Notes: a model not told the origin generated them from the sequence alone. A stretch of 64,000 nucleotides of DNA from Methanoculleus sp. 7T (GCF_023195915.1 NZ_JALPRP010000001.1:682001-746000), one strand, 5' to 3'. Counted from the stretch's first letter, positions 26,270 through 35,821 are shown. Translations and numbers: made by a program.

Positions 26270-29200
26270 TTATGCGATTCTGATATATGCCCGGTTCCCC
26301 ATCCCCACCGGAATAACATCCCCATAGGTCACTTCGTCGCTCACACCTTCAGGAATATTTTCATATGCCGAAACCTTGATCCTATACCAGCCTCCCTTAT
26401 CCCCAAAGTCAAGGTGGGATGAATACGTACCGTTAATATCTGTTTCCGAAGGATGGTGTTTCGTATCGGCCACATGCCAAGTGCCGTCCCACCAGACATT
26501 ATCCTGACTGAACTGGTACATGACCTCCTGTATTACGGATCTGTTCCCCGTGTAGGTGAGACCCCAAGAGGGAACAAGGATGCCAGGTCCCTCAGTGGAA
26601 ACGGTGAGAGAATCCAACCGGATATCCGGCGTGCCGGCGTTAGTCTCTTCGAGTACCAGACTGGCAGTGATAAATGTGTGGGGAAGACCCAGTTCCGTCT
26701 TGCCCTGGGTGCCGTTGAACCGGATCTTGGAATTGCTGCCGAAGATATCGATGTTCCCCTCTTTTAAGACCTTCAGGCGGAAGGTCGTCTCCCAGGTCTG
26801 GTTGAGGTAGATGTCCCCGACATCAAAAGTGAGGACCTGGTCGTCCCAATCACTGCTCTGGTCATAGGAAGCCGGCCCCCAGAATACCGAACCGTTGTTT
26901 GTCCAGTATTTAACTTCCCGAGTCGAAACCGGAGCCATAGGTTCATACTTAAAGACGTCGCGCATGGGCGTCGAATTGATCGCGACGTTATCGAACACCA
27001 GATCCACCGTAGTATTGACGCCAGCCGCCTCTTGGAGTTTCGTGGCGATGTCTTCATAGACCCGCGTCAGGTCATCACCTGCCGTGGCGCTGTAGAACTT
27101 ACCGCCGGTCTGGTTGGCATAACTCTCGAGTTCATCGTGGCTTGGTTCGTCACCGAGGGCGATCGTGAAGATTTTGATGCCATTGTTTTTTGCATAATCG
27201 ATGACACTGCCGGTCCCGACCACAGGGAACCTTGTGGCGTCCTGACCACCCTCTGGATTTCCACCCGTGTTCCACTCCCCATCGGTCAGGAGGACGATCG
27301 CCTTCACAGGATTGTCCGTTCTTGGGTTCTCCAGGATCATCCGCACGGACCGGTACAGTCCCTCGCGCATCGGCGTTCCACCGCAGGGGAGCCAGTTGTC
27401 AATTGTGGTGTTGACGTTCTGGTAGTTTTTGGTCAGTTCGAGGTCGCGGGTGGCAGGACCATTATAATTTTGCGGGTTTTTGTAGTGAGATGCTATATAT
27501 TCGTTATCATCGCTCGAATCGGATCTCCACTTACCATTACTCCATTTGTAGTCATTACCAGCCCAATACTTATATCCATAAGCCTGCCACCCGCCATAGG
27601 GCGAATATGTATATTTATCAAGGTCTGTATAATCCGAATTACCAAATGATACTAATCCTACCCTGTCCTTCGATGGCTGCATCTGATATGTGAAATTCTT
27701 CGCCGCCCGCATTGCATGGACCATACGGTCATCAATCGATTCTTGCTTAATCCATTCACGGTCACGACTGTTATAGCCAGAAACTGTAGTAGTATTCAGC
27801 AACATACTCCCCGACCGGTCGGTGCAGAGCACCACGTCGATCGGTCTCGACTGGAGGGCCCAGCCGTCGCCGATCAACTGAACCGTGACGTTCACGCTGC
27901 CGTTCACGGCTACCGACTGGGGCTCAACGGAGGTCCTGACGCTGAGGTAGGGGTAGTTCCTGAAAGATACTGTAGTATTCTCCCGCTTATCATTCCAGAT
28001 GGCTTGGATCGTTGCATTTCCCGAAGCCATGTTGCTATACCTAGGATCGGACGTATCCCGGGTAAATTTACCGGGATGGAAATCAATTGCAGCAAATCCG
28101 TCCATATCGGTCATAGCAACAAGAGCTATGCCGATCCCCCCGTAGGTGTGGGTGCCGTTCGAGATCTCGGGCCCAGCAGTCATCGTACATCCCCCATCGT
28201 TGACCTCAACAATTCTGAATGAAACGCTTTCGTTTCGAACAGGGTTCCCCTTTGAATCCATTACTTTCGCCCTGATCGAAGAGACAATATCATCTTTCAC
28301 ATCCCTGCTCGCGATGGTCTGGGGGATGGCAGTGAGGAGCATATCGGTCGGGGTAGTGCTGTAGAAGCCGACCCTCTGTGTGCACGAGACACTGCTGTTA
28401 TCAACGGCGGTCGCGACTATCTCAGCGACACCGGCCCGGGTAGACGGGCCGTACATGATCTGCGCCTTGCCCTGGCTGTTTGTTGTAACAAACCACTCAC
28501 CCGATGTCAGGGATCCAGAGACCGACCGGATGTTTACTTTTATCTGCCGGTTACCGGCAGGATTGCCATACTCGTCATAGAGGGCGTAGGTGATGGTGAA
28601 CTGTCCGTCCAGCGAAAGTTCGGGATAGTAATCAGGATTCGGATCCTCAACTTTTGGGGACACAGTCTGATAGATCTTTGACGGTTCTCCGTTCGCAAGC
28701 CCATTAATGGTCAGATAACGCGACCCGATGTCTCCGGGAAACGTTACGAGAACAATATTCTCCCCGGCCGCCGTGTCGACCCGGAGCGTCACGGTAGCGT
28801 TCCCGGCCGCATCGACCGGCACCGTGATCTCATCCGTACCGCCGACAAACGCCGCACCCCCCGCAGGCGAGCCCACCATGAACGTCACGTTCTCGGCTAC
28901 GCGCCGGCTATCTACCACGTTCCCATAGCGGTCCACCATTTGGACAGTGATATCCGTCGTCCCCCCAACGGTCACCTCCGACTTGTACGAGAGATTAGCG
29001 ATCGTATTCGGGGCCGCATGATCGATCCGCTGCCGGAACGTCCCCTCCCGCACCTGTTCGACCTCTCCGTCATGGTACGAGGCGGTCACCGTGATCGGTG
29101 CATCCCCGGCGACGGTCCCGGGTTTGAAGACCGCCGTCGCCTTTCCGTCAGGGCCGGTCACCGCATGCGCGGGGGATATGCTGCCGAAGGTGCTGTCCGC

Positions 29201-29407
29201 TGCAAAATCGACGGCGACTCCCTCGAACGAGGTGTTGCCGGAGGTGCTGTTCTTGACCTGCACCGTGATGGTTGCGGCATTGTCGCCCCCCGCCGTCAAC
29301 CACTCGGAACTCGTGCCTATATCGATGTTATCAGGAATCTGTGCGCCGGCCGGGGCAGCGAGAAGGAGCAGCCCGACGGCAAGGTACGCATACGTCCATA
29401 CTTTCAT
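26270..29407 (-). CDS. Giant secreted surface protein: Ig-like repeats plus VWA domain with intact MIDAS
   Basis: 1045 residues starting MKVWTYAYLAVGLLLLAAPAGAQ (signal peptide). Four or so Ig-like repeats (VDRYGNVVDSRR, LYDEYGNPAGNRQ, VMDSKGNPVRN) precede a VWA domain with an intact metal-ion site: IDVVLCTDRSGSM and VLLTDGEWN. A beta-rich C-terminal part follows, ending IPVGMGNRAYIRIA without a membrane anchor. It is closely similar to the neighbour at 22681-25761, so a tandem duplication is likely. The segments near 27.45-27.7 and 27.96-28.3 kb look more AT-rich than the rest. TTTATATATG at 29438-29447 and GGTGGAG before the ATG support the start. Confidence 0.85.
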   Translation of the reverse strand: MKVWTYAYLAVGLLLLAAPAGAQIPDNIDIGTSSEWLTAGGDNAATITVQVKNSTSGNTSFEGVAVDFAADSTFGSISPAHAVTGPDGKATAVFKPGTVAGDAPITVTASYHDGEVEQVREGTFRQRIDHAAPNTIANLSYKSEVTVGGTTDITVQMVDRYGNVVDSRRVAENVTFMVGSPAGGAAFVGGTDEITVPVDAAGNATVTLRVDTAAGENIVLVTFPGDIGSRYLTINGLANGEPSKIYQTVSPKVEDPNPDYYPELSLDGQFTITYALYDEYGNPAGNRQIKVNIRSVSGSLTSGEWFVTTNSQGKAQIMYGPSTRAGVAEIVATAVDNSSVSCTQRVGFYSTTPTDMLLTAIPQTIASRDVKDDIVSSIRAKVMDSKGNPVRNESVSFRIVEVNDGGCTMTAGPEISNGTHTYGGIGIALVAMTDMDGFAAIDFHPGKFTRDTSDPRYSNMASGNATIQAIWNDKRENTTVSFRNYPYLSVRTSVEPQSVAVNGSVNVTVQLIGDGWALQSRPIDVVLCTDRSGSMLLNTTTVSGYNSRDREWIKQESIDDRMVHAMRAAKNFTYQMQPSKDRVGLVSFGNSDYTDLDKYTYSPYGGWQAYGYKYWAGNDYKWSNGKWRSDSSDDNEYIASHYKNPQNYNGPATRDLELTKNYQNVNTTIDNWLPCGGTPMREGLYRSVRMILENPRTDNPVKAIVLLTDGEWNTGGNPEGGQDATRFPVVGTGSVIDYAKNNGIKIFTIALGDEPSHDELESYANQTGGKFYSATAGDDLTRVYEDIATKLQEAAGVNTTVDLVFDNVAINSTPMRDVFKYEPMAPVSTREVKYWTNNGSVFWGPASYDQSSDWDDQVLTFDVGDIYLNQTWETTFRLKVLKEGNIDIFGSNSKIRFNGTQGKTELGLPHTFITASLVLEETNAGTPDIRLDSLTVSTEGPGILVPSWGLTYTGNRSVIQEVMYQFSQDNVWWDGTWHVADTKHHPSETDINGTYSSHLDFGDKGGWYRIKVSAYENIPEGVSDEVTYGDVIPVGMGNRAYIRIA

Positions 29408-29437
29408 ACTCCACCGTATGTGCTCCTGCTACACCAT

Positions 29438-29448
29438 CATATATAAAC
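29438..29448 (-). promoter_or_regulatory. TATA box of the second giant surface gene
   Basis: The minus strand reads GTTTATATATG about 32-41 bp upstream of the ATG, an excellent box A match. Confidence 0.65.
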
Positions 29449-29658
29449 GTTGTCAATGGATCCGCAAACCAGAAGGCTCCTTTTCCCGATCGGGCAACGA
29501 TATCCACAGAGATTGAATGAATATTCGGTAGAGATGTCATGGGGAGGAATAAAAGATATTTTCTCACCTCCGATCCGAAAATATCCTTTCTGTCAAGGGT
29601 AAACCCTGCCGTCGAACTCACGAAATAAACATGCCCCGGAGGAGAGGCCGGAAACACG

Positions 29659-29666
29659 AAAAAAAA
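29659..29666 (-). terminator. T-run terminator of the PEGA protein gene
   Basis: Eight Ts on the minus strand about 14 bp after the stop codon of the PEGA gene. The remaining 210 bp to the next gene's start hold only the promoter described separately. Confidence 0.5.
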
Positions 29667-29679
29667 GTATTTGGTGGAC

Positions 29680-31077
29680 CTAGAACCTGCCACGGCCACG
29701 CGGCGGCCTGCTCCGGGTCTGTCCGGCCTGCCTGCGCCGCACCACAAGGACCGCCGCGAGGATGACCGCAGCGACAACGCCGATGCCGGCCACGAGCACC
29801 CAGACGTTAAATGTCTGCTCCATCACGAGCGGGACGGTGAACTCTTTCGTGCCGAGCGGGATCTCGACATCGACCGAGATGTTCTCATAGCCGTCGCGGG
29901 TGGCGGTGACCGCATACGCCTTGTTCGTTGCCAGCGCCGTCCGGAGACATCCGAGGCCGTCGGTCACCCCCACAACCTGACCGTCGATCAGGACGACCGC
30001 ATCGGCAACCGCTTTCCGGTCGGAGCCCTCCGCACGGATGGTCACGCTTGCCTGGTCATACTTCAGTTCGGCGACGATATCCTCACCCTTTCCGGAGATC
30101 TGACGTGTCTCGGTCCAGTCCCCGTACCCGGGCGCCCTCACCATGATCTCATAGGTGCCCGCATGGAGGTCGGAGATCATGAACCGGCCGTAGGCGTTGG
30201 TCTTGCCCTTGAGCGTCCCGTCGAGGTAGATCTCCGCCCCCTCGATCGGCTTCATCGCCTCGCTGAAGGCCGTTATTGAGACCGGGTATGCCGACTTCGA
30301 GAGGTGCACCAGGATGAGCACATCGTCAGCCTCAAGGTAGCGCTCTTCCTGGTACGGCTGGTAGTCCGGCGCCGTAACCTTCAGAGAATACCTCTTCTCC
30401 CGCTGCAGGTGAAGCGGCACTTTGCCGTCGGCGTCGGTCACCCCGGCGCGCGAGCCGTCGATATAGACCTCCGCGCCCTTGAGAGGAGAGGATGTCTCGC
30501 CGTCCCAGACTTGGACCGCGAGAAGGTCGTTCCTGAAGAGCCAGTATTGGACGACCTTGGCGCTGTTATCCATCTGCACGGTCTTTGAGAGGTCGTAGTA
30601 GTTCGACGCGCGGATCTCGACGTTGTAGAGCGTACCCGACCTCACCGTGAAATCCGTACTCCCGCTGCTTCCGGTGATCTCCGAGCGGGAGATCCCGTCA
30701 CCCTCGACGCGCACCAGGGCACCGACAATCGGCTTCAGTGTCATCGCGTCGTAGAGTTCAAACGTGAGGGTCTCGTCCTTCCGGACCATGTCGACCTGGA
30801 TGCGGGTTCTATCGGCATCGACGTATTCCGTCCAGTCTTGGTAGCCTTTCCGCGTCACCTTCAGGCGCAGGTCCTTCTTCCCGGAGTGGACGTAGGAGTA
30901 AGTGCCGTCCGACGCGGTACTGCCCACGTACTCGCCGTCGACGTATATCGACGCGTCGGCAAGGGTTTCATCGGTCTTCTCGTCGGCCACGCTGACCTTT
31001 AGAGTGACCGCCTGCGCCGTACAGCAGAGAAGGACGCAAGAGACTAGAAGTGCTATGATGAGACGACGTTTCAACAT
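29680..31077 (-). CDS. Secreted, membrane-anchored PEGA-domain protein
   Basis: 465 residues from MLKRRLIIALLVSCVLLCC (signal peptide). About five repeats of a beta-sandwich unit follow with motifs such as DASIYVDGEYVGSTASDG, GAEVYIDGSRAGVTDADG and GAEIYLDGTLKGKTNAYG, i.e. PEGA/carboxypeptidase-regulatory-like repeats. A single transmembrane helix (VWVLVAGIGVVAAVILAAVL, near residue 430) is followed by a short Arg-rich cytoplasmic tail (RSRPPRGRGRF). The PEGA region would face outward. The same-strand surface genes on the low-coordinate side suggest an envelope role; the exact function is unknown. The ATG at 31077 is chosen for the signal peptide. Confidence 0.82.
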   Translation of the reverse strand: MLKRRLIIALLVSCVLLCCTAQAVTLKVSVADEKTDETLADASIYVDGEYVGSTASDGTYSYVHSGKKDLRLKVTRKGYQDWTEYVDADRTRIQVDMVRKDETLTFELYDAMTLKPIVGALVRVEGDGISRSEITGSSGSTDFTVRSGTLYNVEIRASNYYDLSKTVQMDNSAKVVQYWLFRNDLLAVQVWDGETSSPLKGAEVYIDGSRAGVTDADGKVPLHLQREKRYSLKVTAPDYQPYQEERYLEADDVLILVHLSKSAYPVSITAFSEAMKPIEGAEIYLDGTLKGKTNAYGRFMISDLHAGTYEIMVRAPGYGDWTETRQISGKGEDIVAELKYDQASVTIRAEGSDRKAVADAVVLIDGQVVGVTDGLGCLRTALATNKAYAVTATRDGYENISVDVEIPLGTKEFTVPLVMEQTFNVWVLVAGIGVVAAVILAAVLVVRRRQAGQTRSRPPRGRGRF

Positions 31078-31116
31078 GCTGGAGTGTACTGCGGCCAAAA
31101 ATTTGAGTGCATCGGT

Positions 31117-32640
31117 TTATACCCAGCGTTCAGGCGGAATGCGCTCAAGGACCATCCCTTCGACGACCACCGGCATGAGGGTCCGGCCGACCTCGATCGC
31201 GCGCTCAAGCCGCCATTCCCGGTCGGCATAGATGGTGAAGATGGGATCGCCCTTCCTGACCCGCGTCCCCTTCTTTGCGTGGATGTCGAGCCCCGCGCCG
31301 TGGTCGTAGGGCGAGCCCGCGAGCCGGGCAAGGGTCACGAGCGCGCTGTTGTTCAACTCGATGACGTAGCCGTCCTGCGGCGCCCGGACATCGAACCGGT
31401 ATTCCCCGGGAACGATATCGTCGGCCTTCACCGCCGGGTCGCCGCCTTGAATCTCGATGATCTGCCGCATCTTCTCAAGCGCCTTGCCGCTTCGGAGGAG
31501 GTCCGCCGCCGCCTGGTAGCCCTGCCCCCGCGCAGCCTTCCCGGCCATCTCAAGCGCAATCCCAGCAAGGGAGAGACTCTTCTGTATCAAGGAGCTCGGC
31601 TCAGTCGCCCCCTCGAGGACGGCGAGCGCCTCACGGACTTCGAGGTTCGGGCCGATGGTGTGGCCGACAAGCGACTCCCCGTAACTCAACGCGCACTCGA
31701 CCCGCATGCCGAGCCGCTCACCGAGCTCGATGAACTCGCGGGCGAGTTTTCGGCCGTCTTGAGCCGTCGCGATCTTGGTGTTCCGGCCGACCGGGATATC
31801 GATGACCACGAGGTCGGCGCCGACGGCGAACTTCTTGGCCATGACGCTCGCAAGCATCTGGCCCCGGGCGTCGATCCGGAGCGGGTACTCGTAGGTGATG
31901 ATCTTGTCGTCGGCAGGGGCGATGTTCGTTGCTCCGCCCCAGACTATGACGCCGCCGACCTTCTCGGTCATTTGCTGGACCTCGAGCGCCGAGAACGAGA
32001 CGGGCGCGAGGACCTCCATGAGGTCCGCGGTCCCGCCGGCGCCGGTGATGGCGCGGGAACTGGTCTTCGGGATCCGGAGGCCGCTCGCGGCGATGATCGG
32101 CGCGATCAGGAGGGTGATCTTATTCCCGGGCACGCCCCCGATGGAGTGCTTGTCGACGACGGGGTGTCGGGTGAAGTGGAGACGTTCTCCGGTCTCGACC
32201 ATGGCACGGGTCAGGTACTCCACCTCGTCCATGTCGAGGCCGTTGATGTAGGATGCGGTGACGTAGGCGGTGATCTCTCCGGGCGAGAGGGTTTCGCTGA
32301 CGATATCCTTGACGATCTCCAGGGTCTCGTCCTTGGTAAACCGGCCCCCGTCCATCTTCTTCTTGACATACGAGAGGGAGATGGGCCGCTCGGCGCCCCG
32401 CACCTCGACGGGGGTTCCTTCGTCAACGGCGAGCGCGGCGTTCAACGGGCGATAGACGCCGATGACGCCGGGCTCGATGAGCGAGCCGGTGGTGTCGACA
32501 TGGGCTTGGACGGTCTTTCCGGTCGCTTCGTCGGCGATCTGGACCCGGTCGCCGTCGCGGACCCGCATGTTCCGTGCGTCGGTACTGTGGAGGAGGACCC
32601 CCCGGTTGGCGATATCGAGCAGTTTGACGGTCAGCTTCAT
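31117..32640 (-). CDS. deoA: AMP phosphorylase (archaeal thymidine phosphorylase family)
   Basis: 507 residues, the archaeal long form with an extra N-terminal domain (residues 1-90), then the phosphorylase core: [19 protein letters not shown] and [20 protein letters not shown] phosphorylase converts AMP and phosphate to adenine and ribose-1,5-bisphosphate. In archaea this feeds R15P isomerase and type III RuBisCO. Those partner genes are not in the window. It ends 39 bp before the PEGA gene. Confidence 0.93.
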   Translation of the reverse strand: MKLTVKLLDIANRGVLLHSTDARNMRVRDGDRVQIADEATGKTVQAHVDTTGSLIEPGVIGVYRPLNAALAVDEGTPVEVRGAERPISLSYVKKKMDGGRFTKDETLEIVKDIVSETLSPGEITAYVTASYINGLDMDEVEYLTRAMVETGERLHFTRHPVVDKHSIGGVPGNKITLLIAPIIAASGLRIPKTSSRAITGAGGTADLMEVLAPVSFSALEVQQMTEKVGGVIVWGGATNIAPADDKIITYEYPLRIDARGQMLASVMAKKFAVGADLVVIDIPVGRNTKIATAQDGRKLAREFIELGERLGMRVECALSYGESLVGHTIGPNLEVREALAVLEGATEPSSLIQKSLSLAGIALEMAGKAARGQGYQAAADLLRSGKALEKMRQIIEIQGGDPAVKADDIVPGEYRFDVRAPQDGYVIELNNSALVTLARLAGSPYDHGAGLDIHAKKGTRVRKGDPIFTIYADREWRLERAIEVGRTLMPVVVEGMVLERIPPERWV

Positions 32641-32688
32641 GTGAGTTACCTACCCTGGTTGAAATTGCGGCTTTGTACTACTTAATGA

Positions 32689-33009
32689 CGGCTGATCCGG
32701 CGGGGCCTCTGTGATGTCCACCGGAAGTTCGCTTGGTTTTCCGGGACACCGGTCTACCGGCTCCGGGTGGGCGAGTACCGGGAGGCCGGGAAAACCCTGC
32801 TCCAAGTGGGGATGTTCAAGCTGTCCTCGAAGACCTGTTCGGTCTTCGGCTACCAGAAAGCCGACCTAACGCTCACGGACCGGGGCATCAATGCCGCGAT
32901 CAACATCAAGCAATTCGCGCTATCAGGTACGGAATGTGCCGTCGAGCCTGGACCCGCTCCTGATAGGAGGTATAATAGCCGTGAAGCCCCGCCCTTAAGG
33001 ACAGGGTAG
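32689..33009 (+). pseudogene. Remnant of an IS200/IS605-type TnpB (C-terminal part)
   Basis: The frame opens without a start codon and reads EYREAGKTLLQV, then KLSSKTCSVFGYQKADLTL, then DRGINAAINIKQFAL. This is the end of TnpB: the first half of the zinc finger, then the RuvC-III DRxxNAAxN motif. The second zinc-finger CPxC pair is missing (in-frame deletion), the first pair has become CSVF, and everything before the last ~110 residues is lost. No TnpA is present. It cannot encode an active nuclease. Confidence 0.8.
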
Positions 33010-33015
33010 TTTCAC
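32967..33015 (+). mobile_element. Right-end / omega-RNA-like scaffold of the IS605 remnant
   Basis: Directly overlapping and following the TnpB tail is GAAGCCCCGCCCTTAAGGAC-AGGGTAGTTTCAC (from 32983), with an imperfect hairpin around TTAAGG. This is the typical right end of IS605-group elements, from which TnpB guide RNA is made. No matching left end was found nearby. Confidence 0.55.
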
Positions 33016-33202
33016 GGTCCAGAAAGATAACTCCCGTCAAAAAGATTAACACTCCTCTCCCATCGCCACCCAGATTCGCTCGTCCACCTCGGCCGCCCTG
33101 ATCATCCGCCGATGCAGGCTACCCAGGCCAGTTAACCCTGGCTAAAAATAGGGTTTTGTCGTTGTGGCTGGGAGAGGGCATCGGCCCGCACCCCCTCCAC
33201 GA

Positions 33203-33482
33203 TCACTCCCGGCGCCTGAGCGCGAGGGCAAGCAGCCCCACGACGACAAGCCCGATAGACGCATAATACACAACAGGCGCTTCTTTCGGCGTCGGGGTTG
33301 CGGCCGAGGCGGCAGGTGTGGGCGTCGATGAGACTCGTCTGCGAGATGCTCCCGGCGTTCGCCGACGTTGCGGCCGAGGCGGCAGGTGTGGGCGTCGATG
33401 AGACCTCAGGCTCCACCACATCAACCCTCTCCCTGGCAGTCATGGCGGGCGCCGGTGTCGATACAGTCTTGCCGGGGTGCAA
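33203..33482 (-). pseudogene. Frameshifted C-terminal anchor of a surface protein
   Basis: Two minus-strand frames join into one surface-protein tail. The upstream frame gives a Thr/Pro linker (EVSSTPTPAASAAT). The other frame gives the same linker followed by TPKEAPVVYYASIGLVVVGL and LALALRRRE, a transmembrane helix with a basic end as in PGF-CTERM-like anchors. The switch coincides with a 70-bp tandem duplication (33297-33404); 70 is not a multiple of 3. The rest of the protein is missing upstream. Confidence 0.6.
33297..33404. repeat. 38-bp exact direct repeat, period 70 bp
   Basis: A 38-bp sequence beginning GTTGCGGCCGAGGCGGCAGG occurs at 33297-33334 and again at 33367-33404. It encodes the Thr/Pro/Ala linker on the minus strand, and the 70-bp period shifts the reading frame by one. 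Confidence 0.85.
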
Positions 33483-33535
33483 AGGAAGCAGCCTAATTAA
33501 ATCAGTTTCGACAACGATTCATCGATGAGGTATTC

Positions 33536-34882
33536 CTATTTAGTTCCCAACCGCGAAGGCATCCCCAATCCCCTCTTCCAGAGATCGCACTCCCGGTTAA
33601 AGGCAAACATAAACTCCCGGCCGCGCTTCTCTTTCCTGACACAACCCAGTTCAGCAAGGCGGAGAAGATCGGTCCTTGCTGTCTGGTAGACGACGCCGTA
33701 GGTCTCCATGACCTGGCGGATGGTGAAGTGCTCATCACCGCGCTCCATCATGCACTGGAGGATCTCCGCCTGCCTCTGGTTGATCCCCCTGATGCTCTTA
33801 ATGATTGCTTCTGTCCGGTTCTGCTCGCTCTGCTTCTTCTCGATGTAGGCGAGCAGGTCCTTTCGTGCCTCTTCGATGCACCTGATGTTGTAGAGGATGA
33901 AGTAAGTCAGGTCCATCTCGTCGTGCTCGGTGCGGAGGTAGGCGAGAGCGTAGTCCCTCTTCGACCGGAGGATGATCCGGGAGATGGGCATGTACTCAAA
34001 GAGCCAGTAGCCCCGCGAGAGAACGTACCAGTAGAAGATGCTCCGTGCGGTCCTCCCGTTGCCATCTTCGAAAGGGTGGATGTAGCCGATGAGGAAGTGG
34101 AGGATGATCCCCTTGACGATGGGGTGGATGAATCTCCCGGCGCCTTCTTCGTCGTCAGCGTTTGCGAACCGGCACAACTCCTCGATCATCACCGGGATCT
34201 CTGCGTGGTCAGGGGGCGTGTGATAGACAGTGCCGGTGACAGGATCGGCGACCACAATATCGTCGATCTCCCGGAATCGTCCGACGGCGGCACTGTTGAG
34301 GGTGTTCTCTGTCACAATCCGGTGGGTTTCGAGGATGAGTTCCGGGGTCAGTGGTTCATCCTTTCTCTCCAGTATGGACTGCATGGCCTTGTAACTGTTG
34401 ACCACCATCTGCTCGGACCGATTCCTCGGGCGTATCCCCCTGCGGAGCATCTCTTTTGCGGCCCTACGGGTGGTCGCCGCCCCTTCAAGGATGCTTGAGG
34501 CGATGGCCTCCTCCATGAACGAGTTGATGATATAAGACTGGTCGAGCCTGATGGTTCTATTGTGGAGCCGGATGATGCCGGAGAGGTACTGGTCGAAGAC
34601 ATGTAGGTTTCGCGAGGATTCGGGGGTGATCGAGTACCTGAGATCGAGGTGGGCGAAAGGGACGGGTTCGTAGCGCATCGCCCGAAGCATTTTCATGACC
34701 GTCCAGGCCGCGAGCCTCTTCTCCGGGTCAGGGATGCGGTAGGTGAGTTCGTCCCAGGCGAGGTAGCGGTTGTTGTAGTCGGTCACTGTCTTCCTGAAGT
34801 CGGGATCCTCTACGATGTCGCTGAGCACCATGAGGATTTTCCCATCCCGGGTTTGGGGCGGTCTTTCGGGGAATCTGGTCAT
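33536..34882 (-). CDS. Fic-domain AMPylase with N-terminal inhibitory helix and C-terminal winged helix
   Basis: 448 residues. The catalytic Fic motif HPFEDGNGRTAR is complete at 269-280 (HPFxxGNGRxxR). The inhibitory motif S129xxxE133G134 lies N-terminal to it, so this is a class II, self-inhibited Fic protein. The last ~90 residues contain a helix-turn-helix (HFTIRQVMETYGVVYQTAR). Such proteins transfer AMP or other nucleotides to target proteins; the target is unknown. No separate antitoxin gene is adjacent, in line with built-in inhibition. The promoter contains repeated ATTAGTATT boxes, which suggests autoregulation by the HTH (inference). Confidence 0.9.
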   Translation of the reverse strand: MTRFPERPPQTRDGKILMVLSDIVEDPDFRKTVTDYNNRYLAWDELTYRIPDPEKRLAAWTVMKMLRAMRYEPVPFAHLDLRYSITPESSRNLHVFDQYLSGIIRLHNRTIRLDQSYIINSFMEEAIASSILEGAATTRRAAKEMLRRGIRPRNRSEQMVVNSYKAMQSILERKDEPLTPELILETHRIVTENTLNSAAVGRFREIDDIVVADPVTGTVYHTPPDHAEIPVMIEELCRFANADDEEGAGRFIHPIVKGIILHFLIGYIHPFEDGNGRTARSIFYWYVLSRGYWLFEYMPISRIILRSKRDYALAYLRTEHDEMDLTYFILYNIRCIEEARKDLLAYIEKKQSEQNRTEAIIKSIRGINQRQAEILQCMMERGDEHFTIRQVMETYGVVYQTARTDLLRLAELGCVRKEKRGREFMFAFNRECDLWKRGLGMPSRLGTK

Positions 34883-34897
34883 GGGTATGGTCTCGTA

Positions 34898-34935
34898 AAT
34901 ACTAATTTAGTAGATATTAGTATTTGATTAGTATT
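34898..34935 (-). promoter_or_regulatory. Palindromic operator in the fic promoter
   Basis: AATACTAAT (34898-34906) and ATTAGTATT (34916-34924) form a perfect 9-bp inverted repeat with a 9-bp spacer. A third copy, ATTAGTATT, is at 34927-34935. The boxes start 16 bp upstream of the fic ATG and cover the AT-rich promoter. Confidence 0.6.
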
Positions 34936-35500
34936 TCGATCTGCGAATGTAAAGAGGTCGTCCCGGACAACTCCGTGCTTGTGAAGAGGCGTAACCAGTT
35001 TTCAGCATCATGGACCGCATCGCTCCGGCATCAGATGAAGATTGTCCCGAATTTTGAGGAGGTATTTGAGTGGGCGTTGGACTGTGTCGAACTCTACACC
35101 CGGGCGACCAGGTGAGGTCCTGCACGGTCGGTGTGATGATCGGAGTAGTTGAGATGCTGCGTAAAGAGCGTCGCGAAGATGACGCCAGTAGGAAAGATTA
35201 TTCTGGATTTCGCTACGCTGGAAGCCCCGCAACCTTTTGAAGGCAAACCGGAAGTGCTCTTCGCCCGGAATGCGAACAGCATATGAGGTCATCCCAAAAA
35301 GATCTCTGGACCTTCGGTATACCCTAATCGGAGCACTTACCACCGGTGTATTTACCATCTGAACTCTACCCTGGGCAAGGAGGGTGAAACGGCTTCCTAC
35401 TAGGAGTCGCACCTTCGGTGCTCCTGCTCCGGTTCTATGAACTATCGCATATCGCAACTCGGGGGAGGGTCCGGGAGGTGTATCCGGCGGAACGGCGGAT

Positions 35501-35562
35501 GCATGAGCACCGAAGGTGCGAGTGGGTGTCCCCCTCCCGGTAGCGGTGTTTTGGGACAACCT
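35501..35562. repeat. Dispersed intergenic repeat, copy A
   Basis: A short palindrome (GAGCACCGAAGGTGCGAG) is followed by TGGGTGTCCCCCTCCC and by GGTGTTTTGGGACAACCTC. Closely related copies are at about 41299-41378 and, partially, at 57283-57321. All lie in non-coding DNA. Confidence 0.6.
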
Positions 35563-35813
35563 CTCGCCCAGAAGTTCGCGAAGTTTGCCCGTCTCCGGTC
35601 TTGTTCTTCGCGGCCTTCGCGGTTCGAAGACTTTCGGCCTTCTCACGCTCCAGACCTTGTATCCGTCGCACTTCGCGTGAGACCGGTGGACGCGGAGTAC
35701 GTGGAATGTTAACTGCCTAGTTGCCCTAAAACACTACCGGCAGCCCACAGAACCCTCAGGCTCAAGAAACCGTCCCGTACCTCAAAAACCGCTTCACCAA
35801 AACAGCGCGAAAT

Positions 35814-35821
35814 AAAAAAAA
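35814..35821 (-). terminator. T-run terminator of the S-layer gene
   Basis: Eight Ts on the minus strand lie 18 bp after the S-layer stop codon. The intervening DNA is a TTAG-rich tract. Confidence 0.55.

Noticed and set aside
34924-35115. Plus-strand open frame of 63 codons downstream of the fic operator
   Set aside because: Starts inside the operator boxes, has no ribosome-binding site and no similarity I can name.
35008-35646. Minus-strand open frame of 212 codons between fic and the S-layer gene
   Set aside because: It runs through the dispersed repeat and an inverted repeat, has no ribosome-binding site and no recognisable motifs.
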